Source of the DNA: Streptomyces violaceoruber
GTDB taxonomy: Bacteria > Actinomycetota > Actinomycetes > Streptomycetales > Streptomycetaceae
Direction: 5' to 3'
Length of the DNA stretch: 47,938 nucleotides
Assembly: GCA_000720805.1 (NCBI GenBank)
Contig: JODI01000066.1
Location: 1-47,938 of the forward strand
In this document: positions 7,181 to 16,043 of the stretch, piece after piece
How positions within the stretch are numbered: position 1 is the stretch's first letter
How the letters are laid out: each line of letters starts with the position of its first letter
Position numbers and translations under genes: made by a program
Notes under the pieces: generated by a model
Database searches by the model: none
Told to the model about the DNA's origin: nothing
The model's input: only the letters and a program-made list of their open reading frames with translations

Positions 7181-7338
7181 CGCGCACTCCTCCGGGCTGG
7201 TCTCCGACACGGCCGAACGGCGACACGGCCGCTTTCTGACGCTCCTCGCAGAACGGACCGTGGCACCGGGGGAAACTCATCGGCCCGGCGGGTTCTTCCT
7301 GCTGTTCCTCCTGGTGCGGGCGGCCGGCCCGAGGTGTG

Positions 7339-8388
7339 ATGAACCGCGCCGCACCGTCGGCCCCCACCTCCGGATCCGCCAAGGGAGTCGTCATCAGCAT
7401 CACCCTGTCGACCTCTTCGTTGCCCCCCTCCGACCGCGCGGAGTTCTGGCGGGACACCGTCTCCCGCACCTTCTTCCCCCTGGACGTCGAGTTGTACGAG
7501 GCCGAGCCGTCCGCGGCGACACTCACCAGTCGTCAGCTGGGTCCGCTCCGGGTGTCGGCCGTCACGGCGGGGCCGCAGCAGGCCGTGCGGGACCGCCGGA
7601 TGGTCGCGCGTGACGGCGAGCACCACCTGACGCTCGCCATCCAGCACCACGGATCCGCCCGGCTGGCACAGGACCGGCGTGAGGTGTTCCTGGAGCCGGG
7701 ACAGTTCACCCTCTCCGACTCCGCGCGGCCGTTCGTGAAGGAGCTGCCCGGGAAGTTCGGTTTCACGGCGTTCCACCTGCCGCGCACCGCGCTCAACGTG
7801 ACCGACGGGGAGCTACGAGCCGTCACCGCCACGGTGTTCTCCGCCACCGGGGGATGCGCCGGCGTGGTGGCCGCCTATCTGGGCGCCCTCGCCCGGGACG
7901 CGGCCGGGGTCGCCCCCGATACGGCACACCAACTCGGCCTCGCCGCCTGTGACTTGCTGGCCTCCCTGATCCGGGAGCAGCACGGTCGGTTCGTTCCGGA
8001 GGCCCCCGAGGCGAGCCGGGCCATGCTGGTCCGCGTCAAGGACCACGCGCTCAGGCACCTGGCCGATCCCGAGCTGTCGCCTCAGACGATCGCGGCGGCA
8101 CACCACGTCTCCGTCCGCTATCTGCACAAACTCTTCGAGAGCGAGGCCACCACACTCACCAAGTGGATCCAGACGCAGCGACTGGCGATGTGCCGCCGGG
8201 ACCTGGCACGCCCCTCGCTGCGAGGACCCGGCGTGGCGTCCGTGGCCCGGCGATGGGGATTCACGAGCCCCGCGCACTTCAGCCGTGTCTTCCGCGCCGC
8301 GTACGGCATGTCGCCCAGCGAGTGGCAGGCCGCGGTACGAGCGGACGAGGACGCACGGACCCCGGCGTCCGGTGCCGGGCGACGGTGA
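7339..8388 (+). CDS. AraC family transcriptional regulator (AraC-binding-like N-domain)
   Basis: A protein of about 349 residues. The N-terminal 200 residues have the pattern of regulators with an AraC-binding-like domain, including RAEFWRDTVSRTFFPLDVE at the start and RDGEHHLTLAIQHHGSARLAQ before it. The C-terminal 110 residues hold two helix-turn-helix units. The first is around PQTIAAAHHVSVRYLHKLFE; the second is around GVASVARRWGFTSPAHFSRV, with the family ending FRAAYGMSPSEWQ. The start is uncertain: ATG 7339 directly follows an in-frame GTG at 7336, with GAGG close upstream. The DUF1579-like gene diverges from it and could be a target. Confidence 0.9.
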   Translation: MNRAAPSAPTSGSAKGVVISITLSTSSLPPSDRAEFWRDTVSRTFFPLDVELYEAEPSAATLTSRQLGPLRVSAVTAGPQQAVRDRRMVARDGEHHLTLAIQHHGSARLAQDRREVFLEPGQFTLSDSARPFVKELPGKFGFTAFHLPRTALNVTDGELRAVTATVFSATGGCAGVVAAYLGALARDAAGVAPDTAHQLGLAACDLLASLIREQHGRFVPEAPEASRAMLVRVKDHALRHLADPELSPQTIAAAHHVSVRYLHKLFESEATTLTKWIQTQRLAMCRRDLARPSLRGPGVASVARRWGFTSPAHFSRVFRAAYGMSPSEWQAAVRADEDARTPASGAGRR

Positions 8389-8509
8389 CGTCATGCCTGG
8401 GGAACGGGGGCGGACGCGGGGTCGGACACGGGATCGGGTGGGGGGCTGACAGGGGGTGGGACGGGGCCGGGTGCGGGGCGGGACCGGGCCGGGTGCGGGG
8501 CCGGACGCT

Positions 8510-8612
8510 GGAACCCGGACGGGACCGGACACGGGAACCCGGACGGGACCGGACACGGGAACCCGGACGGGGCAGGACACGGGAACCCGGACGGGGCAGG
8601 ACACGGGAACCC
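8510..8612. repeat. Tandem 24-base repeat, four full copies and part of a fifth
   Basis: Units start at 8510, 8534, 8558 and 8582 and share GGAACCCGGACGGG. Units 1-2 continue ACCGGACACG and units 3-4 CAGGACACG, so the array grew in two steps. A partial fifth copy starts at 8606. Just upstream (about 8462-8502) a shorter GC-rich unit is doubled. The block fills the space between the stops of the convergent AraC and NB-ARC genes and holds no gene. Confidence 0.85.
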
Positions 8613-8672
8613 ACACTGGGTCGGATGGGACCGGACGCGGGGCCGGCCTCAGGGCCCGATGCGGGGCCGCCC

Positions 8673-10955
8673 TCAGGGTGTGGTCGGGCCCCGCTCCAGA
8701 AACCTCTTCCGCACGCCGGTCGCTTCGTCCAGCCAGCGTTCGGACCTGGCCTCGGTGAAGCAGCGGACGGCGTCCTCGATCATCTCCAGAGCCTCGGTGC
8801 GCCGGTCCAGCGCCCACAGGGCCTGGGCCTTGCGCATGGCCGGCACGCCGCGGTTCAGGGGCACCCCGACGCGGACGTCGAGCTCCAGCGCCCGGTCGCA
8901 GGCCTCGTTCGCCGCCTCCCAGCGTTCGAGGTCCAGCAGCACCTGCGCCTTGCCGGCGAGGGCGTTCATCGCCGTGACGTCGGCGATGTGCGGCGCGGGA
9001 GCGGTCTCCGGGGCGCTCACCCGGGCGACGGCGACGTCGAAGGTGTCGGCGGCCTCCTGGAGCCGGCCCGCCGCGCGCAGGTTGAGGGCGAGACCCAGGA
9101 GGGCTTGCGGATGGCCCTCCTTGTCGCCGGCGCCGGCGAACAACGCCACGGCCCGCCGGGCCTGGTCGACGGCGGATCCGAACTGCCCCGAGTCCTTGGC
9201 GCCGTAGGCGGCGTACGTCAGTGACCAGGCCTCCTGCACCGGGTCCTGCGCCTGCCGGGCCAGCTCGGCGGCCTCCAGGGCGAGGGCCATGCTGTCGGCG
9301 GGCCTACCGAGGCAGTTGTTGACCGCCCAGGAGAGGTAGTTGGTGTGCGTGGCTTCGAGGCCGGGGTCGCCGAGGGCGTGGGCGGCGGCTCGCGACAGGG
9401 CGAAGACGGTGTGCCAGTGCCCCCACTGGCTCCAGCGGTCGGAGAACCAGTGCATGGACTCCGCTACGTCGACGACCCTGCGGTGTGCTCCGGCCGCCGC
9501 GGCGGCCCGCAGAGCGGCGAACCAGTTGGCGCTCTCCGTCCGCAGCCACCGCTCGGCGGACGCCGCGTCGCGGAGCTCGACGAGGGGGCGGTCGGCCACC
9601 CACTGGCTGCCGCCCGGTTCGAACCACTGCCCGGCGGTGCAGGCCGTGTCCAGGAGCCAGGTGTCCAGCGCCGCGAGGGCGGCCTCCCGTTCCTCGGGGC
9701 TCTCCTCGTCGTTCAGGCGCTGGTGCGCGTACAGCCGTACCAGGTCGTGGAAGGAGGCCCGGTCGTCGCTGCCGGCGTTCAGCAGTCCCAGTTCGATGAG
9801 TTCGTCCGTGATCCGTTCCACGTCCCCGGGCTGGAACGAGGTGAGGGCCGCCGCGAGGGCGGGAGAGAAGTCAGGGCCGCGTACCAGCGACAGCCGTCGG
9901 AACAACTGCCGGGCCTCGTCGGTGAGTTGCTCGTAGGAGAGGGTGAAGGCCGACTTGATGCGGAGGTCACCCGCGGTCAGCCGGTCCAGACGCAGGTCCT
10001 CGGCCGCCAGCCGGTCGGCGAGGCTCGTCGCGGTCCAGGCCGGACGGCTGACCAGGCGGTTGCCGGCGATCCGCAGGGCGAGGGGCAGGCCGCCGCAGAG
10101 GTCCGCGACACGCCGCAGCGAGGCGGGTTCGGATTGGTCTGTTCCGGGGCCGGTCCGGTCGGCGGTGATCGTCTCCAGCAGAGCCGTGGCCGCGTCGGCG
10201 GGCAGCGGAGGCGGCACCAGGCGCCGGGCGTACTCGATGCCGGTGAGCGCGCGACGGCTGGTGATCCAGAAGGTGCAGGTGCCTTCCCCGGGCAGCAGCG
10301 GACGCAGTTGTGCCTCGTCGGCGGCGTTGTCGAGGATGACGAGGACGTTCTTGTCGCGGACCAGGTGGCGGTGGAGCACCTGACGTTCCTCGGGGTCCGC
10401 CGGCAGGTCGCGTTCCCGTACTCCCAGGGCCTTCAACAGGCGGGCCAGGGCGTCGTGGGGGTGAAGGGGCTCCGGGTCCAGACCGCGGAGGTTGAGGAAC
10501 AGGCGTCCGTCGCCGTACCGGTTCGCCTGCCGGTGGGCGGCCTGGACGACCAGGGTCGTCTTCCCGAGCCCCGGTGCGCCGGTGACGATGACGGCGTGCG
10601 GGCCCGCGCCCGGTCCGCCGACCGTGTCGAGCCAGCGGATCTCCTCGTCCCGTCCGGCGAAGTCGGGGATGGCCGGCGGCAGGTCGCACAGGCCCGGTGT
10701 CGTGCGGTGGGTGCGGCGGCGGCCGGCGCGGGCGGCGGCGAGCAGGGTGTCGGCCTCCTGCTGCGGCAGACCCAGTGCGGCGGCCAGGGCCTGCACCGTA
10801 CGTGCCTGCGGTCCTCGGCTGTGACCGCGCTCCATGTCACCGATGGCGCGATCGCTGACACCGGAGGCCTCGGCGAGTTCCTCCAGCGTCATGCCCGCGA
10901 CGTGCCGGAACCCGCGCAGCAGCGGACCCAGGGCGTCCGGTTGCGGACCGACCAC
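8673..10955 (-). CDS. XRE-type HTH / NB-ARC ATPase / TPR regulator
   Basis: A 760-residue multidomain protein. Residues 8-65 are a Cro/C1-type helix-turn-helix (TLEELAEASGVSDRAIGDME). Residues about 100-370 are an NB-ARC/STAND ATPase with Walker A GAPGLGKTT at 126-134, Walker B NVLVILDNAADE, the sensor TFWITSRR and the GLPLALRIAGNRL motif. A winged-helix part with FHDLVRLYAHQRL follows, and the last 300 residues are TPR-like helices. Such proteins are signal-gated transcription switches of the AfsR/SARP-related type, with nucleotide-driven assembly. The GTG start at 10955 follows GAGAGGAA. It is a single gene; no nearby target is obvious. STAND proteins can also act in phage defence, but the HTH favours regulation. 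Confidence 0.92.
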   Translation of the reverse strand: MVGPQPDALGPLLRGFRHVAGMTLEELAEASGVSDRAIGDMERGHSRGPQARTVQALAAALGLPQQEADTLLAAARAGRRRTHRTTPGLCDLPPAIPDFAGRDEEIRWLDTVGGPGAGPHAVIVTGAPGLGKTTLVVQAAHRQANRYGDGRLFLNLRGLDPEPLHPHDALARLLKALGVRERDLPADPEERQVLHRHLVRDKNVLVILDNAADEAQLRPLLPGEGTCTFWITSRRALTGIEYARRLVPPPLPADAATALLETITADRTGPGTDQSEPASLRRVADLCGGLPLALRIAGNRLVSRPAWTATSLADRLAAEDLRLDRLTAGDLRIKSAFTLSYEQLTDEARQLFRRLSLVRGPDFSPALAAALTSFQPGDVERITDELIELGLLNAGSDDRASFHDLVRLYAHQRLNDEESPEEREAALAALDTWLLDTACTAGQWFEPGGSQWVADRPLVELRDAASAERWLRTESANWFAALRAAAAAGAHRRVVDVAESMHWFSDRWSQWGHWHTVFALSRAAAHALGDPGLEATHTNYLSWAVNNCLGRPADSMALALEAAELARQAQDPVQEAWSLTYAAYGAKDSGQFGSAVDQARRAVALFAGAGDKEGHPQALLGLALNLRAAGRLQEAADTFDVAVARVSAPETAPAPHIADVTAMNALAGKAQVLLDLERWEAANEACDRALELDVRVGVPLNRGVPAMRKAQALWALDRRTEALEMIEDAVRCFTEARSERWLDEATGVRKRFLERGPTTP

Positions 10956-11106
10956 GACTGCACGTTCCTCTCACCGACGGCGTCCCAGCTTAGAGGACCG
11001 CCGTACCGTGGATCAGCCGCCGGTGGACGACCGCTCGCTGCGGTGGACCGGGAACGCCGAAGGCCCGCTGGAGCGGGAACACCGAAGGCCCGCTGGACGC
11101 GAACGC

Positions 11107-11148
11107 CGAAGGCCCGGCCACCGCTCGTCCGCGGTGACCGGGCCTTCG
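11107..11148 (-). terminator. Terminator hairpin of the 78-residue helical protein gene
   Basis: The arms CGAAGGCCCGGCCACCGC (11107-11124) and GCGGTGACCGGGCCTTCG (11131-11148) pair with a single mismatch around a six-base loop. The hairpin starts 13 bases after the stop of the gene at 11161-11397. Two direct copies of CGAAGGCCCGCTGGA precede it at 11059 and 11084, repeats of its own outer arm. Confidence 0.8.
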
Positions 11149-11160
11149 TGGTGACCGGTG

Positions 11161-11397
11161 TCAGCCCCCGTTGAGTCGCGCACGCAGAAGTTCCTTGCCC
11201 AGTTCGGCGCCCTTGCGGCTGTCCGCCTGAGCCTTGCGGAACAGGTCGGCGACCTGGGTGTCCTTCTCGCGCTCCGCGTCCTGGATGTAGGACTCCAGTC
11301 GCAGCGCGTTGTTCAGGCACGCCTCGACGTACCAGATCAGGTTGTAGTCCTTGTCCCGCGTGCCGGTCACGCCGCCGGTCTCCGTGGTGCTGGTCAT
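11161..11397 (-). CDS. Small helical conserved protein, function unknown
   Basis: The ATG at 11397 has GGAGGAGG a few bases upstream, giving 78 residues. After a short polar N-terminus the sequence is almost wholly helical (DYNLIWYVEACLNNALRLES, then a charged second half rich in K, E and R), with no cysteine, signal peptide or membrane segment. It looks like a small antiparallel helical bundle of the sort found as conserved hypothetical proteins in Streptomyces. No family name can be given with confidence. The 292 bases upstream to the PucR gene hold no other gene. Confidence 0.7.
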   Translation of the reverse strand: MTSTTETGGVTGTRDKDYNLIWYVEACLNNALRLESYIQDAEREKDTQVADLFRKAQADSRKGAELGKELLRARLNGG

Positions 11398-11689
11398 CGG
11401 GACCTCCTCCAGCGGTTCTCGTCGTCCTGGAGTCGGACGAGTACCCGGCGGATCCGCGACGAACACAGCGAAAACAGGACGTCCGCGCCCCGCACCACCA
11501 CACGGGCCGGGCGGCTTCGCAGCGAAGCCTCCCGCCACCATGCGCGATCCGTCGGGGACTTTGCGTGCAGGAATGCGGTACGGGAGCGCGACCGGTCCCC
11601 CGTTCCGGTCGTGCCCCCGCGCGTAGAACTTACGTGCAGGGCAGATCCGTTGTGAATCGCGTCGATGCCCGTCGCGCCGCCCGGAGGGC

Positions 11690-13222
11690 TCACTCGTGCA
11701 CAGGTGAGTCCGGATGGCCCGGTTTCGTCCGGGCGAGGACGGGTGGTTCGAGATCGCCGACGGCCAGATGGGCGAGGACGACCTCGTAGAGATCGCTGCC
11801 GGCGGCGAGGAGCCGGCGTTCGAGGACGGGCTCCGCGCTGCGGACGTGGTCGCGCACGGTCTGGGCGTGCATGCCGAGCGCGTGTGCGGCGCGTTCGGCG
11901 TTTCCTCCGGCGGCGATCCAGGTGCGCAGGGTCCGGCGCAGGTCGCGGGTGTCCCTGTCCAGCCGTCCGAGAAGGTCGTGTGCCCAGGACCGTAGGGCGG
12001 TCCCGGCCAGCAGGTCGACGAGCCGGGCGGGCGCCGGCGTGGGGCCCGCGTCCTGGTCCGGCGCCTCGGTGAGGCCGATCCGGGTGTTGAGCGCCAGGTG
12101 GGCGACCGCGCGGACGGTGAGGTGGGCGAAATCCGTGCGCAGCAGGCCTTCCACGCGTTCCATGCGGGCGCGCACGGTGTTCCGGCTCACGCCGAGGATC
12201 TTGGCGGCGCTGACGGCGGTGAACTCCAGTCCCAGGCGGGTGGTGGCGAGGAGTTCGGCGCGGGTGTGGTGCGGGAGGGTGTCGAGGGGCCGCAGCACCC
12301 GCGCGGTCCACCCGCGCAGCGCGGCCGGGTCCATCAGGCGTTCGGGGTGGGTGCGTTCGGCGTAGACGGCCGTCTTCTCGGGCCGGAAGTGCGCGACGGC
12401 CAGGGCGCTGACGGCCTGCCCGTAGGCCGTGGCGGTGCGGGCGAGGCTCTGCCGGACGCTGCCGCCCAGGAACGTGCCCGGGTACCGGCCGATCAGGGAC
12501 CGCAGGGCCTCGGCGGCGGACTCACCGGGAGTCACGACTATCACGTGTTCGTCCACGGCGGGACAGCGCACGACGAGGGCCTGTTCTCCCGTCGCGTCCA
12601 GGCACGCCTCGGCGAGCCGGTCGCGTGCCCCGGTGTCGCTCTCCAGGACGTAGACGCAGGCTGTCTCGGTGTCGAGCAGCCCCGGCCACAGTCCGGCGGC
12701 GACGCGGCGGGCCGAGACGGTGTCCTCCACCATCAGCAGTTGCAGGATCGCCAGCCGCAGATCGGACGCCGCCCGCCGCAGCCGGTGGCCGGCAGCGGTC
12801 GCCTCCTGGGCTCGTAGCAGCAGTTCGAGGAGTTGGGCGGTGCGCAGCACGATCTCGGAGGAGCGCCGGTCGAAGGGGGCCGGACGGGACACGGCGAGCA
12901 CTGCGGCGGCACCCGGTCGCGGGCGCTCCACCCTCACCAGACGCAGATGGCGCCCCTGTCCTTCCCAGGAGACGGAGGCGATGCGGCCGGTGACGAGATC
13001 CGCGAGCAGGTGGTCGGCCACCGCGACGCGGGTGCCGGCGAGGAGGGCGCCGCCGGCGTCCTGGAGGGAGGCGGTGCCGTGGACGGCGTCCGCGAGCCAG
13101 GCGACGATCCGGCGGACATCGCGCCCGGTCGGCCGCAGATGGTCGAGGAGTTCCTGCGCCCAGCCCGCCTCCTCACCGCCCTGCCCCTCCGTACGAGGCT
13201 CCCTGTCCTCCCGTCCGGCCAC
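11690..13222 (-). CDS. PucR-type transcriptional regulator
   Basis: A 510-residue protein whose GTG start at 13222 has AGGGAGG at good spacing. The N-terminal 150 residues resemble a GAF-like sensor, followed by a GGDEF-like linker region. A PucR-type helix-turn-helix at about 335-375 contains EFTAVSAAKILGVSRNTVRA. A second HTH near 440-480 (GGNAERAAHALGMHAQTVRD) ends the protein, so there are two recognition-helix units, which many PucR proteins have. These regulators usually control purine, amino acid or carbon catabolism genes by ligand sensing. No catabolic operon is adjacent, so the target is unknown. Confidence 0.83.
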   Translation of the reverse strand: MAGREDREPRTEGQGGEEAGWAQELLDHLRPTGRDVRRIVAWLADAVHGTASLQDAGGALLAGTRVAVADHLLADLVTGRIASVSWEGQGRHLRLVRVERPRPGAAAVLAVSRPAPFDRRSSEIVLRTAQLLELLLRAQEATAAGHRLRRAASDLRLAILQLLMVEDTVSARRVAAGLWPGLLDTETACVYVLESDTGARDRLAEACLDATGEQALVVRCPAVDEHVIVVTPGESAAEALRSLIGRYPGTFLGGSVRQSLARTATAYGQAVSALAVAHFRPEKTAVYAERTHPERLMDPAALRGWTARVLRPLDTLPHHTRAELLATTRLGLEFTAVSAAKILGVSRNTVRARMERVEGLLRTDFAHLTVRAVAHLALNTRIGLTEAPDQDAGPTPAPARLVDLLAGTALRSWAHDLLGRLDRDTRDLRRTLRTWIAAGGNAERAAHALGMHAQTVRDHVRSAEPVLERRLLAAGSDLYEVVLAHLAVGDLEPPVLARTKPGHPDSPVHE

Positions 13223-13270
13223 GTCGCCTCCCTTTCGCCCCTTCTACGGCATACCGCCCGGTACGCTACC

Positions 13271-13909
13271 TCACCTCTCCGCGTCGGCCAGGGGCGGCCC
13301 GGACCGCGACCCCTCCGGCCGGCCGCGTCTGCGGACGTGCCGGTGACCGTCGAGCGGGAAGACGGGCGGCGCCGCGGGCAGCACCTCGTCGAAGGTGTAT
13401 CCGCACTTGTCCGCGACCCGGCAGGAGGCGGTGTTGTCCACCTGGTGCAGCAGGTCGAGCCGCGCCACCTCGTCCGGGGGGAAGGAGTCGAACGCCCACT
13501 CCGTCAGCGCCCCGAGCGCCCGGGGCGTTACACCCCGGCCGCGGGCGTGGGCCGCCGCCCAGTAGCCGACCTCGGCCGACGCGCTGTCGGGGGCACCACG
13601 TTTGAGGACGACGTGGCCGAGCAACCGTCCGCTCCCGCCCTGATCCCGCCCGCCCTCGTCCCGGTCCCCGGTTGCGACCACCGCGAACGAGAACCGCTCC
13701 CCGATCGACCACAGCCGCCGCTGCTCCCGCACCCAGCGCAGGGCACTCGCCACGTCGTGCGGGCCGTCGCTCGTCCACCGCCGCAGCGCCTCGTCGTCAC
13801 GGAACACGGCCACCAGGCCGGTGGCGTCCGCCGGTCTCCAGGGCCTGAGTTCGAGCGAGGGAGCACTGGGCGTGGCGGCGACTTCCAGTCGTACAGCGGT
13901 GATGTCCAT
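13271..13909 (-). CDS. GNAT family N-acetyltransferase
   Basis: This 212-residue protein has the RimJ/RimL-like GNAT pattern. LRPWRPADATGLVAVFRDDE is at residues 21-40, and the central strand SAEVGYWAAAHARGRGV carries the R-G-x-G-type acetyl-CoA pyrophosphate loop. A later segment NTASCRVADKCGYTFDEVLP is the typical NxxSxxxxxKxGF motif. It would move an acetyl group from acetyl-CoA to a protein N-terminus or small amine. It lies 35 bases downstream of the aldo/keto reductase on the same strand and may be cotranscribed. Confidence 0.88.
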   Translation of the reverse strand: MDITAVRLEVAATPSAPSLELRPWRPADATGLVAVFRDDEALRRWTSDGPHDVASALRWVREQRRLWSIGERFSFAVVATGDRDEGGRDQGGSGRLLGHVVLKRGAPDSASAEVGYWAAAHARGRGVTPRALGALTEWAFDSFPPDEVARLDLLHQVDNTASCRVADKCGYTFDEVLPAAPPVFPLDGHRHVRRRGRPEGSRSGPPLADAER

Positions 13910-13944
13910 GGCCGGAGCGTACGAGGGCCGGCGTGCGGGCCGGT

Positions 13945-14940
13945 TCAGGTCAGCAGGGAACCGGTGCCCTCGGGGGTGAAGCCGGCGAGGGCCTCGTCGA
14001 TGCGGGCGAGGGTGTCGGGGTGCAGGTCGACGCGGGCGGCGGAGAGGTTCTCCGCGATGTGGGCCGGGGTGCGGCTGCCCGGGATGGGGACCACGTGGTC
14101 GTCCTGGTGCAGCAGCCAGGCGAGGGCCAACTGGCCCGGGAGCAGGCCGAGATCGGCCGCGATGCCCCGCAGGGGCGCGTAACGGTCGTTGTTGGCCTTG
14201 AGGTTGGCCTCGTCGAAGCGGGAGATGTTGCGGCGGAAGTCGTTCTCGGCGAGGGTGTCCACCTGTCCGGCCAGGAACCCGCTGCCCAGAGGACTCCAGG
14301 CAACGATCCCGATGCCCAGGTCACGGGCGGCGGCGTGCAGGGCGGGGTCGACCGGCTGCCACATCGACCACTGCGTCTGCACCGCGGCGACGGGGTGGAC
14401 GGCGTGGGCCCGGCGCAGCTGTTCGGCGGTGACGTTGGACAGACCCAGGTGGCGCACCAGCCCGTCCCGGATCAGGTCGGCGACCGCGCCGACCGTGTCC
14501 TCCAGGGGCACCTCCGGGTCGGGGAAGTGCGGGTAGTACAGGTCGATCGCCTCGGTGCCCAGGTTGCGCAGCGACTGCTCGGCATAGCCGCGGACGTACT
14601 TGGGCTCGGCGTTCACGGCGAGTTCGCCGAAGGAGTACGAGACCGGGAAGCGGTGGGCCTCGGCGCCCTCGGGGACGCGGAAGCCGAACTTGGTGGCGAC
14701 GACGGCCCGGTCGCGGCGGCCCTTGAGCGCCTGGCCGACGACGCGCTCGTTGTGGCCGTCGGTGCCGTAGCCGTCGGAGGTGTCGATCAGGGTGGCGCCC
14801 TCGTCGAGCGCGGCCCGCACGGCCGAGATCGCGCGCTTGTCGTCGATCTCGCCGTACATGCCCGGCGACAGCACCATCGCGCCGTAGCCGATGGCCGAGG
14901 TCTCGAGGTCGCCGAGGAAACGCTGGGGCAGGCTGGTCAT
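13945..14940 (-). CDS. Aldo/keto reductase
   Basis: A 331-residue TIM-barrel oxidoreductase. The catalytic tetrad can be seen: Asp53 in TLIDTSDGYGTD, Tyr58, Lys84 in VVATKFGF, and the His in YYPHFPD. The C-terminal LPGQLALAWLLHQDDHVVPIPGSRTPAH matches the NADPH adenosine-phosphate site. It reduces aldehydes or ketones using NADPH; the substrate is not predictable. The ATG at 14940 follows GGAGAG. It is divergent from a LysR gene with only about 90 bases between, a standard arrangement in which the LysR protein controls the reductase. Confidence 0.92.
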   Translation of the reverse strand: MTSLPQRFLGDLETSAIGYGAMVLSPGMYGEIDDKRAISAVRAALDEGATLIDTSDGYGTDGHNERVVGQALKGRRDRAVVATKFGFRVPEGAEAHRFPVSYSFGELAVNAEPKYVRGYAEQSLRNLGTEAIDLYYPHFPDPEVPLEDTVGAVADLIRDGLVRHLGLSNVTAEQLRRAHAVHPVAAVQTQWSMWQPVDPALHAAARDLGIGIVAWSPLGSGFLAGQVDTLAENDFRRNISRFDEANLKANNDRYAPLRGIAADLGLLPGQLALAWLLHQDDHVVPIPGSRTPAHIAENLSAARVDLHPDTLARIDEALAGFTPEGTGSLLT

Positions 14941-15018
14941 CGTCTCTCCTGGTCGTCCGGTTGGTCTGAACGGCTCCAGCCTGTCCCCGGTCCGCTGTCG
15001 CCGTCCAAGACATTTGGC

Positions 15019-15024
15019 TATAAC
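15019..15024 (+). promoter_or_regulatory. -10 box suggesting a leaderless LysR mRNA
   Basis: TATAAC at 15019-15024 is AT-rich in a very GC-rich setting and ends 9 bases before the ATG at 15033. Transcription would begin at or next to that ATG, and no ribosome site precedes it. The same TA-rich core lies inside a rough inverted repeat TTGGCTATAACCGA, which could also be a LysR-type site shared with the divergent reductase. Confidence 0.45.
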
Positions 15025-15032
15025 CGATGGCT

Positions 15033-15923
15033 ATGGACGTTCATCTGCGGGACCTTCGGTACTTCACGGTGCTCGCGGAGCATCTGCACTTCACCGTCGC
15101 GGCCCAGAAGCTGTACATCTCCCAGCCCGCACTGTCGAAGCAGATCCGGGCGCTGGAGCGGCAGCTGGGCTTCCCGCTGCTGGAACGACGGCCCCGCGAG
15201 GTCGCGTTGACGCCCCAGGGACAGGCACTGCTGCCGAGGGCGCGGGAGCTGGTGGCCGCCTGGCAGGAGACCTGGCAGGAGGCAAGGGCCGCCGGGCCGA
15301 CGTTCACGCTCACCGTCGGCATGCAGACGGCCGTCGGCCGGAATCTGCAGCGCGAGGCCCTCACCCGGTTCCGGGACGAGGGCTGGCGGATCTCGCTGCG
15401 GCTGGTCAGCTGGGAGGATCCGACGGCCGGGCTGGGCGACGGCGGCTCGGACGTCGCGTTCCTCTGGCTGCCCCTGCCGGCCCCCGGCCTCGTCTCCCGC
15501 ACTCTGATCCGGGAACCCCGCTGGGTATCGCTGCCCGTCGGTCACCCGCTGGCGGCCCAGCCCGAGGTGGACTTCGCCGACCTCGCCGACGAGGCCTTCG
15601 TCGCGCTGCCCCGCGCGGCCGGTCCGGTACGGGAGTTCTGGCTGGCCACCGACGCGCGGGACGGCCGCGAGCCGCGGATCGGCATCGAGGTCACCTCCCC
15701 CGCCGACACCTTCGAGGCGATCGCCTCCGGCCTGGGAGTGGCCCTGATCGCCGAGAAGAACGCCCAGCTCTACCAGCGCCCCGACGTGGTCCACCGCCCC
15801 GTCCGCGATCTCGCCCCGGCCGAACTGGCCCTGGTCTGGCGGGCGAACGACACCCGCCCCGAGGTCGCCGAGTTCGTCGCCGCGTTCCCGGCCGCACCGT
15901 CCGGCGCAGCCGGCAGTCGGTAG
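15033..15923 (+). CDS. LysR family transcriptional regulator
   Basis: Start chosen at ATG 15033 (MDVHLRDLRYFTVLAEHLHF); an in-frame ATG at 15027 would add two residues. Residues 5-65 are the winged helix with FTVAAQKLYISQPALSKQIR and LERQLGFPLLERR. Residues about 90-290 form the two-lobed periplasmic-binding-like effector domain, with PTAGLGDGGSDVAFLWLP and EAIASGLGVALIAEK. The protein has 296 residues, normal for the family. It probably regulates the divergent aldo/keto reductase and itself. Confidence 0.93.
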   Translation: MDVHLRDLRYFTVLAEHLHFTVAAQKLYISQPALSKQIRALERQLGFPLLERRPREVALTPQGQALLPRARELVAAWQETWQEARAAGPTFTLTVGMQTAVGRNLQREALTRFRDEGWRISLRLVSWEDPTAGLGDGGSDVAFLWLPLPAPGLVSRTLIREPRWVSLPVGHPLAAQPEVDFADLADEAFVALPRAAGPVREFWLATDARDGREPRIGIEVTSPADTFEAIASGLGVALIAEKNAQLYQRPDVVHRPVRDLAPAELALVWRANDTRPEVAEFVAAFPAAPSGAAGSR

Positions 15924-16043
15924 GCCGCCGAACACCGGATCCGCATCCGCGAAGCACCGGCCCACCCCCCTGCCGTACGCCTCCGGCCAGGCCCCGCGCG
16001 GGGCCATGCCGCCGGACGCCCGCGTACGGCATAAGCTCGCCGG

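Noticed and set aside
8510..8612. Possible CRISPR array
   Set aside because: The units are contiguous with no unique spacers and no cas genes are near; the same is true of the blocks at 3036, 20287, 28237 and 35224.
9345..11174. Long plus-strand open frame of about 600 codons across the NB-ARC gene
   Set aside because: It is antisense to a gene with clear domains, has no recognisable motif, and is explained by GC-rich codon bias that removes stops on the other strand.
11480..11640. Extracytoplasmic-sigma type promoter (GGAAC-N16-TC) upstream of the 78-residue protein gene
   Set aside because: The match carries too little information in GC-rich DNA and is not supported by position or a second example.
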